Assembly (NCBI GenBank): GCA_016756695.1
Contig: CP066701.1
Span: 1,252,001 to 1,316,000 of the forward strand
DNA: 64,000 nucleotides
Direction: 5' to 3'
DNA from: Heyndrickxia sporothermodurans
GTDB taxonomy: Bacteria; Bacillota; Bacilli; Bacillales; Bacillaceae_C
Part shown: piece after piece, positions 8,785 to 15,403 of the stretch
How the letters are laid out: every line of letters begins with the position of its first letter
Position numbering within the stretch: position 1 is the first letter of the stretch
Translations under genes and position numbers: made by a program
The notes under the pieces: generated by a model
Seen by the model: only the letters and a program-made list of their open reading frames with translations
Told to the model about the DNA's origin: nothing
Database searches by the model: none

Positions 8785-9144
8785 ATGTACAAAGTAAACG
8801 TAGTTGAAAATGGCCTAGAAGCATCAAATCTAATTAGTGAGTTACAAAACGAAGGATACTTAAAAAGTGAAATTTATATATTTGCACACGGAAAAGAAAG
8901 ATCAAAAGATATAACAGAAGCAACTGAAACAGGAAAAGTCGGTATTGAAGAACAAGGGGTACTTAATACATTAGGCAATGTTTTCAAAAAGAGAGGAGAC
9001 GAATTAAGAACAAAGATGGCATCGCTAGGACTATCAGACCACCAAGCAGCGGAATATGAGAAGGAACTCGATCAAGGAAGACTTGTGGTGATTGCTTCAA
9101 GAGAAGCACCAAATGAATATCTAACAGAAAATCCATTAAACTAA
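8785..9144 (+). CDS. General stress protein, YflT (GSP17M) domain
   Basis: This is a small soluble stress protein of the YflT/general stress protein 17M family, whose biochemical role is unknown. I take the ATG at 8785, behind AAGGAGGAGATTTTTCA, giving 119 aa; the open frame begins 13 codons earlier but lacks a ribosome site there. The sequence starts MYKVNVVENGLEAS and has the family pattern of an N-terminal alpha/beta part (IYIFAHGKERS) followed by acidic helices. A sigma-B-like promoter lies 58 bp upstream. It ends before a strong bidirectional terminator shared with moeB. Confidence 0.85.
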   Translation: MYKVNVVENGLEASNLISELQNEGYLKSEIYIFAHGKERSKDITEATETGKVGIEEQGVLNTLGNVFKKRGDELRTKMASLGLSDHQAAEYEKELDQGRLVVIASREAPNEYLTENPLN

Positions 9145-9164
9145 TATTTATAAATAGGGAATAC

Positions 9165-9189
9165 TAGCCTCACTTTTCCAGTGAGGCTA
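9165..9189. terminator. Bidirectional terminator between the stress gene and moeB
   Basis: TAGCCTCACT and AGTGAGGCTA pair with a short loop between convergent genes. Confidence 0.75.
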
Positions 9190-9197
9190 TACTTTAT

Positions 9198-10220
9198 TCA
9201 TCCAATAAATGAATAATATATTTTCTTTGCCTTTACCGGATCATTCGTACCGTGAATTAATGCACGACCATCTTTAAACATGATCATTCGTACATCATCT
9301 TTATGGACAGAAACTAAATAAGGGTTTTGTTTAACTTGATATCCCGCTAGTTCCCATCGTGAACAAAGCTGTCCTATTGATGGAGAAAAAGTTTGTGAAG
9401 GTCGAATTTGTACGGTATTTCTCCCACAAAGTAGCGCTGTTTTTGTTTGTGCCTCATACGATAGAAATGGATAGGTTCTTTCCTCGCCACAAGTTGTACA
9501 TGCTTTGTTTTTTATCGCATCATTTGATTTTACCGATAAGTGTTGATTTTCCCAAAGATCAAAAGTTATATATGTTTTACGAATAGCATCCATATTTCCG
9601 CTTAAAATTTTTAATGCTTCGGCGACTTGATAAGCCGTCACCATTTGAACAGTAGGAGCGATAATCCCCACAGTATCACATGTCTGTCCTTGCATTGGGA
9701 TATTTTTCAGCAAGCACTGTAAACAAGGTGTGTGATTAGGGATAATGGTATAAGTCGAACCAAAGCTTCCTACACATGAGCCGAATAGAAATGGAACCGT
9801 AAATTTATGTGCGATATCATTTAAAATAAATCTTATGTCAAAATTATCCGTACCATCAATCATTAAATCTATTTTTGGAGCAAAGTTCTCTAACGTTTGG
9901 ACATCTGCTTCTCCCACAATTGCTTCTATCTTAACTTCCCGATTAATATCAGCTAATCTCTTTTTTGCCGCAATCACTTTTGGGAGCTTTTCTTTCGCAT
10001 CGCTTTCAGAAAATAGTTGTTGTCGTTGTAGATTACTAGTTTCTACGTAGTCACGGTCAATTAAAGTTAATTTCCCTACCCCTGCTCTTGTCAGCATTTC
10101 CGAAATGCTTGAACCTAAGGCACCTACCCCTACCACTAACACATGCTTTTCACCAATGCTTTTCTGACCTTGTTTACCGATCGGTGAGAACAAGATTTGT
10201 CTAGAATATCGATCATTCAT
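9198..10220 (-). CDS. moeB: Molybdopterin-synthase adenylyltransferase MoeB (ThiF/HesA/E1-like)
   Basis: This enzyme adenylates the C-terminal Gly of MoaD so that it can be thiocarboxylated for molybdopterin synthesis. The 340 aa contain the nucleotide loop VVGVGALGSS (29-38), the E1-type RQQLF (66-70), the CDTVG cysteine (Cys181) and zinc pairs CLQC (166-169) and CTTC (241-244). The last 90 residues form a C-terminal domain in place of rhodanese. The next gene encodes MoaD, its natural substrate, 3 bp upstream, so the assignment to MoeB rather than ThiF is supported by context. Confidence 0.9.
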   Translation of the reverse strand: MNDRYSRQILFSPIGKQGQKSIGEKHVLVVGVGALGSSISEMLTRAGVGKLTLIDRDYVETSNLQRQQLFSESDAKEKLPKVIAAKKRLADINREVKIEAIVGEADVQTLENFAPKIDLMIDGTDNFDIRFILNDIAHKFTVPFLFGSCVGSFGSTYTIIPNHTPCLQCLLKNIPMQGQTCDTVGIIAPTVQMVTAYQVAEALKILSGNMDAIRKTYITFDLWENQHLSVKSNDAIKNKACTTCGEERTYPFLSYEAQTKTALLCGRNTVQIRPSQTFSPSIGQLCSRWELAGYQVKQNPYLVSVHKDDVRMIMFKDGRALIHGTNDPVKAKKIYYSFIG

Positions 10221-10223
10221 ATT

Positions 10224-10457
10224 TCACCCTCCACTTACTGGCGGAATAAGTGCGATAATATCCCCTTCATCGACCATTGTTTCATCATGGCAAAACTCTT
10301 CATTAACTGCTGTCATGATAGAATCCAAATTGTTCAGCGAATGGTTAATTTGTAAGTATTCCTTTAACTCTTTCACTGTCCCTTTAAACGAATTAATTTC
10401 AATTTCCCCGGTGCCGATTTGTTCGCGCAAATGTGCAAAGAACATAACCTTAATCAT
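10224..10457 (-). CDS. moaD: Molybdopterin synthase small subunit MoaD
   Basis: MoaD is the ubiquitin-like sulfur carrier of molybdopterin synthase. The 77 aa end in PPVSGG, the Gly-Gly tail adenylated by MoeB. The beta-grasp pattern is visible (IKVMFFAHLREQIG ... DIIALIPPVSGG). It overlaps the end of moaE by 8 bp, so the two synthase subunits are translationally coupled. Confidence 0.93.
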   Translation of the reverse strand: MIKVMFFAHLREQIGTGEIEINSFKGTVKELKEYLQINHSLNNLDSIMTAVNEEFCHDETMVDEGDIIALIPPVSGG

Positions 10458-10914
10458 CCAAATCTTCCTCCCCCGGTTTTCCTTCGAGATATTCTTTTGT
10501 CTCTAACTGATCCCCTATCCACTTCTCGCCATCTTCCCAATGTTCCTTTTTCCAAATCGGAACGATTTCTTTAATCCGTTCAATCGCATACCGATTTGCT
10601 TCGTAGCTTTCTGCACGATGGGGAGTAGAAGTAGCAATTACAACAGCGATGTCCGTTATTCCCAATCGCCCAATCCGATGGGTAATCGCTGTTTTGGTTC
10701 CCGGCCAACGTTCACTAATTTCTTGACCAATTTGTTCTAACTTTTTAACCGCCATAGATATATATGCTTCATATTCCAAATATAAGGTTCTTTTACCATT
10801 TGTTAATTCTCTTACTGTACCGATAAAAGTTGTAATTGCACCTGCTTCACGTTGCACAACTTTACTGACAACAGATTCTATACTAATTGGCTCCTTAATA
10901 ATTTCAAAAATCAT
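10450..10914 (-). CDS. moaE: Molybdopterin synthase catalytic subunit MoaE
   Basis: MoaE converts precursor Z (cPMP) to molybdopterin with sulfur from MoaD. The 154 aa include the family blocks TFIGTVRE near residue 35, LEYEAY (about 46-51), HRIGRLGI and the active-site segment PIWKKEHWEDGEKWIG, whose lysines bind the substrate. It lies between mobA (11-bp overlap) and moaD (8-bp overlap) in a tightly packed operon. Confidence 0.93.
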   Translation of the reverse strand: MIFEIIKEPISIESVVSKVVQREAGAITTFIGTVRELTNGKRTLYLEYEAYISMAVKKLEQIGQEISERWPGTKTAITHRIGRLGITDIAVVIATSTPHRAESYEANRYAIERIKEIVPIWKKEHWEDGEKWIGDQLETKEYLEGKPGEEDLDD

Positions 10915-11515
10915 TATGACCCCCTAAGTGCTTTAGTGCTTTTTGGTAATCGTCCATTGTGTTCATGTTCCAGAAACATGTCCCCCAAATATTTTGTAAA
11001 TATTCTGGAGCATCATTTTGTTCAACTAGCTTCACATTTAATTGATCAATTAAATCGGTCATTCTTCTTTTTTGATCTAATAAGCAAGTTCTTATAATTG
11101 GTTGGATTTTCTTGTGATAGGCACCAAACAGTGGATGAATTCTGCCTTCCGAAACTGGAATAACTGCATCGAAATTACCGTTTGTAAGCTCATCGATCAA
11201 CCATTTCCCCACTTGCTTTGAGGCGAACGGCATGTCACAAGCAATAATTAAGCATTCTTGGGAAGTAGCGTTTTTTAATCCAATCTCCATCCCAGCTAAA
11301 GGTCCTTGTCCCTTAAATTCCGGTTCATCCGTCAGTATATTTATATTTATAGATTGGTATTCGGAAGGATGGTTCGAAACTAAGAACATCCTTCGAGTTA
11401 TAGGAGAAAATTCATTAATTAACCGATCGATAACTCTCTCATTCCCCAAAGGTAAAAGTGCTTTATTTTGTCCCATGCGACTTGATTTTCCGCCTGCTAA
11501 AATGATCGTATCCAT
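10904..11515 (-). CDS. mobA: Molybdenum cofactor guanylyltransferase MobA
   Basis: MobA transfers GMP from GTP to the molybdenum cofactor. The 203 aa start MDTIILAGGKSSRMGQNKAL, the nucleotidyltransferase signature LAGG-x-SxRMG-x-xKA. DMPFAS (about 94-99) is the metal-binding aspartate region. It overlaps moaE. A second protein of the same fold at 60497 belongs to the puc operon and is more PucB/MocA-like, so the two are probably not redundant. Confidence 0.9.
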   Translation of the reverse strand: MDTIILAGGKSSRMGQNKALLPLGNERVIDRLINEFSPITRRMFLVSNHPSEYQSININILTDEPEFKGQGPLAGMEIGLKNATSQECLIIACDMPFASKQVGKWLIDELTNGNFDAVIPVSEGRIHPLFGAYHKKIQPIIRTCLLDQKRRMTDLIDQLNVKLVEQNDAPEYLQNIWGTCFWNMNTMDDYQKALKHLGGHNDF

Positions 11516-11913
11516 TATCCCGCCTCTTCTGTTGGTGCGACTACTTCTACTTTAATTCTATCGGGATCCTCAAAATATAAAGCATAATGATTTTGACCAC
11601 CTGCATATGGATAACGTTCAGAATATAGAATCGTCATGCCTCTTTCTTTTATCTCAAGAGCCAGTTCATCGACTTGTTTTCGGGATTGTGCCTGGAACGC
11701 TAAATGATTTAAACCGACACGACAGCGATGATAAGGAGTCGAAAGAAATTCTTCCTTCGCCTGAACAAAAACAAGATAGGTTGATTGATATTTCCAACTT
11801 ATACCTTGGTCCCATTTTTGAAACTGGTGGTAACCGAGCTTCGTTAAAAACCATTCCCAAAATTCAGTGGATTTTTTTAGATTGGAGACATATATTTCAA
11901 GATGGTGAAGCAA
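11515..11913 (-). CDS. VOC (glyoxalase/bleomycin-resistance fold) family protein
   Basis: The 132 aa form a single vicinal-oxygen-chelate domain. The pattern MLHHLEIYVSNLKKSTEFWEW carries the first metal-ligand His, LNHLAF a second and the FEDPDRIKVEVV block the C-terminal Glu. The substrate cannot be read from sequence. The start is TTG, with GGGGGAG 5 nt upstream. It is the first gene of the molybdenum cofactor operon and shares its last base with the mobA start, which suggests co-transcription but not a shared pathway. Confidence 0.8.
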   Translation of the reverse strand: MLHHLEIYVSNLKKSTEFWEWFLTKLGYHQFQKWDQGISWKYQSTYLVFVQAKEEFLSTPYHRCRVGLNHLAFQAQSRKQVDELALEIKERGMTILYSERYPYAGGQNHYALYFEDPDRIKVEVVAPTEEAG

Positions 11914-11989
11914 TTAAACTCCCCCTATTCAACATAATATGAAATTTATCTTATATTATCATCAAATTAATACTATGTGCTTTTGAAAT

Positions 11990-12121
11990 TTCCTTTGAAA
12001 CCCAATAATTCATTTGGTTGCTGGTCTTTCGTGCACTTTGTGTGAACCTCTCCAACTCCCTCAGTTTGATGGAGCATCCCTTATCTTAAATACAGTACAA
12101 AATCAGCAGGTAAGACACCTT
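11990..12121 (-). ncRNA. Candidate omega RNA (guide RNA) region of TnpB
   Basis: In IS605 elements the TnpB guide RNA overlaps the tnpB 3' end and runs through the transposon end, with the guide taken from flanking DNA. The 130 bp between the tnpB stop and the presumed element end are non-coding and contain hairpin-forming sequence near 12002-12017. Guide bases would begin below about 11995. This is inference from the family; there is no direct expression evidence. Confidence 0.4.
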
Positions 12122-13468
12122 TCATGTCTCTAGCGCTTGATTTAGACTAATGAATGAAGACAAGGTTTGTTCAGTTCTTTTTGACAACTCAGGAACTTTT
12201 GCCTGAAGAGTCAACCATTTCTTTTCAGAAATGGATTTTTGAAAGGCACGAATAAAATAACGGGCCCCTATATTATATGAAGCTTGTAAATCTGCATGAT
12301 ATACTTTTCCTGTCGTAAACGTAGCGAGGTCCTTTTTGGCATTTCGTTGCACTATTCCAGAGCCATCAAATGCTAAAGCACTTGTATTTCGAGCGTTAAT
12401 CCTTGAAATTCTCATTCCTAGGTAATGGGCCATTTCTTCGACTTTATTTTGTATTCCTTTCTTTCGCCAATATCGAAGTTTGAAACGCAGTTTTTTCGCA
12501 CCCCAAAATCCTTTAGGCATTTTCATTTGATCAAGGTACTCAAATACAATCACATCACACCTATGCTCTTTAGCGAATGTAACAATTTCATGTGAAGTAT
12601 CGTTCACGATTTGTTTTTGCAAACCGTTTATTCTTCTCCAAAAATTTGGCGCAGTAATTCTCCCTGAAATGGATTGTGCTTTCCTAAGTTTGTTTGTAAT
12701 GGTATACAATCGGTCTTTTTCAATTGGCTGGTTAATGAATGTTCGTGCCAAGACAGTTCCTTTTGCATCCATCACTGAACAAACTGCAGATTGGTTGATT
12801 CCTAAATCTACTGCACATATTCGTTGGTCCTGTATTTTTGTATGATTTAATTTCACTTTCGACTCATAGCTAACATGTAGAAAGAACTTTTTCCCCACTT
12901 GGACAAGCTTTGGATTATTTTCTTTCCAGTTCCAGACCCCACGCTTGTATTCGTCCTGTGGTTTAAATTGAATCTCTTTCCAAATCCAATCATTCTGATG
13001 AAAGACTTTAATTTTTGCTGTAGTAAGAGAGGTCCTTTTGAACATGTTTCCTCGATAAAATACTGGAAATTCTTTGTGTTCTAGTTGTAATCTAGGAGGT
13101 TTTTTCTTGAACTTTTTCCCTTCTGAAAGAGCCATTTTCTTTTCTTCTTCCCAATTTTTTAGATTGGAACGATAGCTTTTGATTTTTCCAAACGCGGAGG
13201 CTATGGCACTTCTTCTGAAATAGGATGGGAATTTATAGAAGAGAATATTGAAGTCCGAGTACTTCGGGTGGGGGTTTGATTTCGTGACATGTATGAGTTT
13301 CTCCACAGCCGGTACAATAGACTTCGTAGAGATGGAATCCAAATGATCAAATTCTTTATCGATGACATCCATTATAAATGTTAACGCTCGATTATAGATG
13401 TCTAGTGTGGAATGGAAGATTGTTGAATGATTGATAATTTTATATTTTAACGTTTTTACAATTTTCAT
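12122..13468 (-). CDS. tnpB: TnpB-type RNA-guided nuclease without the usual zinc finger
   Basis: This is an IS200/IS605 TnpB protein of 448 aa, starting at the ATG at 13468 behind GGAAGG. All three RuvC residues are present: Asp221 in CAVDLGINQS, Glu310 in VIVFEYLDQ and Asp393 in YHADLQASYNI, so the nuclease looks competent. In typical TnpB a CxxC...CxxC zinc finger lies between the second and third RuvC motifs. Here residues 360-392 (ARNTSALAFDGSGIVQRN onward) contain no cysteine. Family members guide cleavage with an omega RNA from the element's end. The gene is divergent from a tnpA remnant, so the element is unlikely to move by itself. Confidence 0.85.
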   Translation of the reverse strand: MKIVKTLKYKIINHSTIFHSTLDIYNRALTFIMDVIDKEFDHLDSISTKSIVPAVEKLIHVTKSNPHPKYSDFNILFYKFPSYFRRSAIASAFGKIKSYRSNLKNWEEEKKMALSEGKKFKKKPPRLQLEHKEFPVFYRGNMFKRTSLTTAKIKVFHQNDWIWKEIQFKPQDEYKRGVWNWKENNPKLVQVGKKFFLHVSYESKVKLNHTKIQDQRICAVDLGINQSAVCSVMDAKGTVLARTFINQPIEKDRLYTITNKLRKAQSISGRITAPNFWRRINGLQKQIVNDTSHEIVTFAKEHRCDVIVFEYLDQMKMPKGFWGAKKLRFKLRYWRKKGIQNKVEEMAHYLGMRISRINARNTSALAFDGSGIVQRNAKKDLATFTTGKVYHADLQASYNIGARYFIRAFQKSISEKKWLTLQAKVPELSKRTEQTLSSFISLNQALET

Positions 13469-13549
13469 TATCAAACCTTCCAAAAGGTTCCTTCCTATCT
13501 ATCATAGCAAAATACGTTGTAAAGGCAATAAGGTATTTTAAATAGATAG

Positions 13550-13696
13550 TATATTTTGAAAATATTTTTCCGAGGGGAAAAATATTACTATAAACCCTAT
13601 TTTTGGGGTAGAAGTTACAAGGTATTAACCACAGGAGGAGCAACGATTGAAATGATAAAAAGATATATTGAAAATCAGGGAAAAGGGAAAGAATAA
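13550..13696 (+). pseudogene. C-terminal remnant of IS200/IS605 transposase TnpA
   Basis: An open stretch of 48 codons without a start reads ...PYFWGRSYKVLTTGGA... and then ...KRYIENQGKGKE before TAA. This is the end of a Y1 (HUH) transposase, including the catalytic tyrosine in RYIENQ. The N-terminal two thirds with the HUH motif are missing: an in-frame TAG precedes the stretch and tnpB begins 80 bp upstream. The piece is too short to function. It shows that the element once had divergent tnpA and tnpB. Confidence 0.75.
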
Positions 13697-13785
13697 GCGC
13701 CTAACCCCCACTAAATCATAGATTTTGAAGGGGAATGCTGCGCTTCCTTTTGTTCAAAAGCGCAGTCCTCAAGTGCACTAAAGAG

Positions 13786-13960
13786 CCGCATTCGAGCACT
13801 TTATTACAAGAATGTATGCCTTATCTTCCCGAATAAACCGCATTCGAGCACTTCACATGAAATTACTGAGTTCGTTCTTCCCGAATGAGCCGGATGCGTG
13901 CACTTCACACGTAATTGCTGTATTCATCTTCCCGAATAGACCGCATTCATGTAAAAGAGA
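13786..13960. repeat. Tandem array, 52-bp unit, about 3.5 copies
   Basis: The motif CCGCATTCGAGCACTT (or a variant) starts at 13786, 13838, 13890 and 13941, and CTTCCCGAAT recurs with the same spacing. Units are 52, 52 and 51 bp and about 70-80% alike. The array fills the gap between the IS605-like element and the RsgA gene and has no coding potential. A second, unrelated array with the same 52-bp period lies at 47.4-48.0 kb. Confidence 0.8.
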
Positions 13961-13997
13961 AAAACAGTCCCCGCAAAAAGGACTGTCATTTACATAA

Positions 13998-15056
13998 TTA
14001 CTTTCTATTCTTTTTTTGACCATTTGTAAGTTGTTTCATCCTCGCTTTTTCAGCTAGTTTTGCTTGTCGATTTTCTTTTCGTTCTAAAAAGGCCAATTCC
14101 TTCTGAAGCTTAACATAGCTTGCGTATCTACTTTTATCTAATGTACCTTCTAAAATCGCCAGCTGAATAGCGCATCCCGGTTCCTTGGAATGTGAACAAT
14201 CTCTAAAACGGCAACTTTCAGCCAGCTCCTCTATGTCAGAGAAGCTTTGACTTAAGCCATCATCTGCATCCCAAAGCTGCAATTCACGCATTCCGGGAGT
14301 ATCAATTAAAATTCCTCCACTTTCTAAAACAATTAATTCTCGATGGGTCGTTGTATGTCGTCCCCGTCCATCATCCTCTCGAATCGTACGAACCTCTTGC
14401 TTTAAACTTCCAAATAAAGCATTCGTTAATGTCGACTTTCCAACTCCTGACGAACCAAGTAATGCGATCGTTTGCCCTTCAAAAACATATGGGGCTAATT
14501 GCTCCAATCCAATATTTTGTTCGGCGCTGATGGCATGGATCGGTACACCAAAGGCAATGGATTCTACTTCTTGGATTTTTTCCTCAACATTTTCACATAA
14601 ATCGACTTTACTTAGAATGATGACAGGATTTGCTCCACTTTCCCAAGCAGTTAATACATATCTTTCAATCCGGCGGAGATTAAAATCAGAATTTAATGCA
14701 TTCACAAGAAAAACAATATCGACATTTGTGGCAACTATTTGCTCATCCATTTTTGGTCCAGCTGCTTTTCGCGAAAATTTACTTTTGCGAGGCAAAATAG
14801 CATGAATCGTCGCTTTTTGTTCTTCTAGTCTCGGACTGATGACAACCCAATCCCCGACTGCTGGATAGTCTTGTCGTTCAAATGCTTGAAACCTCAGTTT
14901 ACCTGATACTTCAGAAAGCAGCTCGCCATGTTCAGTTGCTACTCTATATATTTTTTTATGCTCTAAAGTGACTCTTCCCACTTCATAACCCTGCTGTTTA
15001 TATTCTTCAAAATGTTCTTCAAAATAAGTATTCCAACCTAATGTTTGTAAATTCAA
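13998..15056 (-). CDS. Ribosome small-subunit-dependent GTPase, RsgA family (paralogue type)
   Basis: This is a circularly permuted GTPase that acts on the 30S subunit. The order is N-terminal OB fold, G4 LSKVDL, G1 GSSGVGKST, G3 DTPGMREL, then the zinc knuckle CRFRDCSHSKEPGC. Residue counts suggest 352 aa if translation begins at the TTG at 15056, which has GGAGG 8 nt upstream; the open frame upstream crosses a terminator hairpin. That is about 50 aa longer than the housekeeping RsgA/YloQ (about 298 aa), so I regard it as the paralogous subfamily. A leader peptide and a terminator/antiterminator pair directly upstream suggest induction when ribosomes stall. Confidence 0.88.
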   Translation of the reverse strand: MNLQTLGWNTYFEEHFEEYKQQGYEVGRVTLEHKKIYRVATEHGELLSEVSGKLRFQAFERQDYPAVGDWVVISPRLEEQKATIHAILPRKSKFSRKAAGPKMDEQIVATNVDIVFLVNALNSDFNLRRIERYVLTAWESGANPVIILSKVDLCENVEEKIQEVESIAFGVPIHAISAEQNIGLEQLAPYVFEGQTIALLGSSGVGKSTLTNALFGSLKQEVRTIREDDGRGRHTTTHRELIVLESGGILIDTPGMRELQLWDADDGLSQSFSDIEELAESCRFRDCSHSKEPGCAIQLAILEGTLDKSRYASYVKLQKELAFLERKENRQAKLAEKARMKQLTNGQKKNRK

Positions 15057-15086
15057 ATGTAATTCCTCCAATATTTGTGTGTAAAT

Positions 15087-15120
15087 AAAAAACCATCGAC
15101 TGAAATGGCAGTCCATGGTT
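15087..15120 (-). terminator. Attenuator terminator before the RsgA-type gene
   Basis: On the minus strand ACCATGGACTG and CAGTCGATGGT form an 11-bp stem with one mismatch and loop CCATTT, followed at once by a T-run. It ends 31 nt before the TTG start. Its 5' arm (CCATGGACTGC, plus-strand 15108-15118) is perfectly complementary over 11 bp to a segment inside the leader ORF (15186-15196), giving a mutually exclusive antiterminator. Confidence 0.8.
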
Positions 15121-15161
15121 GAATACACAAAATTAATTAGAGAAAATTTTACAATTGATTT

Positions 15162-15236
15162 TTAATTAATTGGTTTTGTCTTTTCCCATGGACTGCAATA
15201 TGAAATTAACGTTAGATTTATAAGTAATTTGTTCAT
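15162..15236 (-). CDS. Leader peptide ORF of the RsgA-type gene
   Basis: A 24-codon ORF begins MNKLLINLTLISYCSPW with a GGGAGG ribosome site 8 nt before the ATG, and ends at TAA 42 nt before the terminator hairpin. The codons for SYCSPW contain the antiterminator arm GCAGTCCATGG. A ribosome stalled in the early codons would leave this arm free to pair downstream and suppress the terminator. Function is inferred from this architecture. I do not recognise the peptide from a known resistance leader. Confidence 0.6.
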   Translation of the reverse strand: MNKLLINLTLISYCSPWEKTKPIN

Positions 15237-15281
15237 ATTACATACCTCCCACCATGGAAATTTATTAATTGCTACTTCAAT

Positions 15282-15287
15282 AGTATA
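15282..15287 (-). promoter_or_regulatory. Possible -10 box for the RsgA leader transcript
   Basis: TATACT on the minus strand lies about 45 nt before the leader ORF. The best -35 (TTTACT) is at only 15 nt, so the assignment is weak. The IS1182-type element starts 117 bp further upstream and left the promoter region intact. Confidence 0.35.
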
Positions 15288-15403
15288 TCCACTCATCCAA
15301 AAAGTAAAGAGTTTTCACAAAATTATATTTCTTTCAAACTTCCATGTATAGTCTTAGAGAATTTGTCCATAATAAATAAAGACGATGATCCCCCCCTTTT
15401 AAT

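Larger units (their letters stand above)
11990..13763. mobile_element. IS605-like element with tnpB and a decayed tnpA
   Basis: The element has divergent genes: tnpB on the minus strand and the 3' end of tnpA on the plus strand. No terminal inverted repeats or target duplication are expected for this family. The tnpA-side end carries imperfect hairpins (AAGCGC at 13695, CCCC/GGGG inside, GCGCTT at 13740). The tnpB-side end carries an imperfect palindrome (CCAATAATTCATTTGG, 12002-12017). Both are typical of single-strand transposon ends. Boundaries are approximate. Confidence 0.7.

Noticed and set aside
11914-12121. Moco riboswitch upstream of the molybdenum cofactor operon
   Set aside because: No conserved Moco aptamer features are visible; the region is occupied by the IS605-like end.
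13812-13997. 61-aa ORF over the 13.8-kb repeats
   Set aside because: It runs through imperfect tandem repeats and shows no ribosome site or domain.
15057-15128. N-terminal extension of the RsgA-type protein
   Set aside because: The extra codons lie in the attenuator hairpin; the TTG at 15056 has a proper ribosome site.
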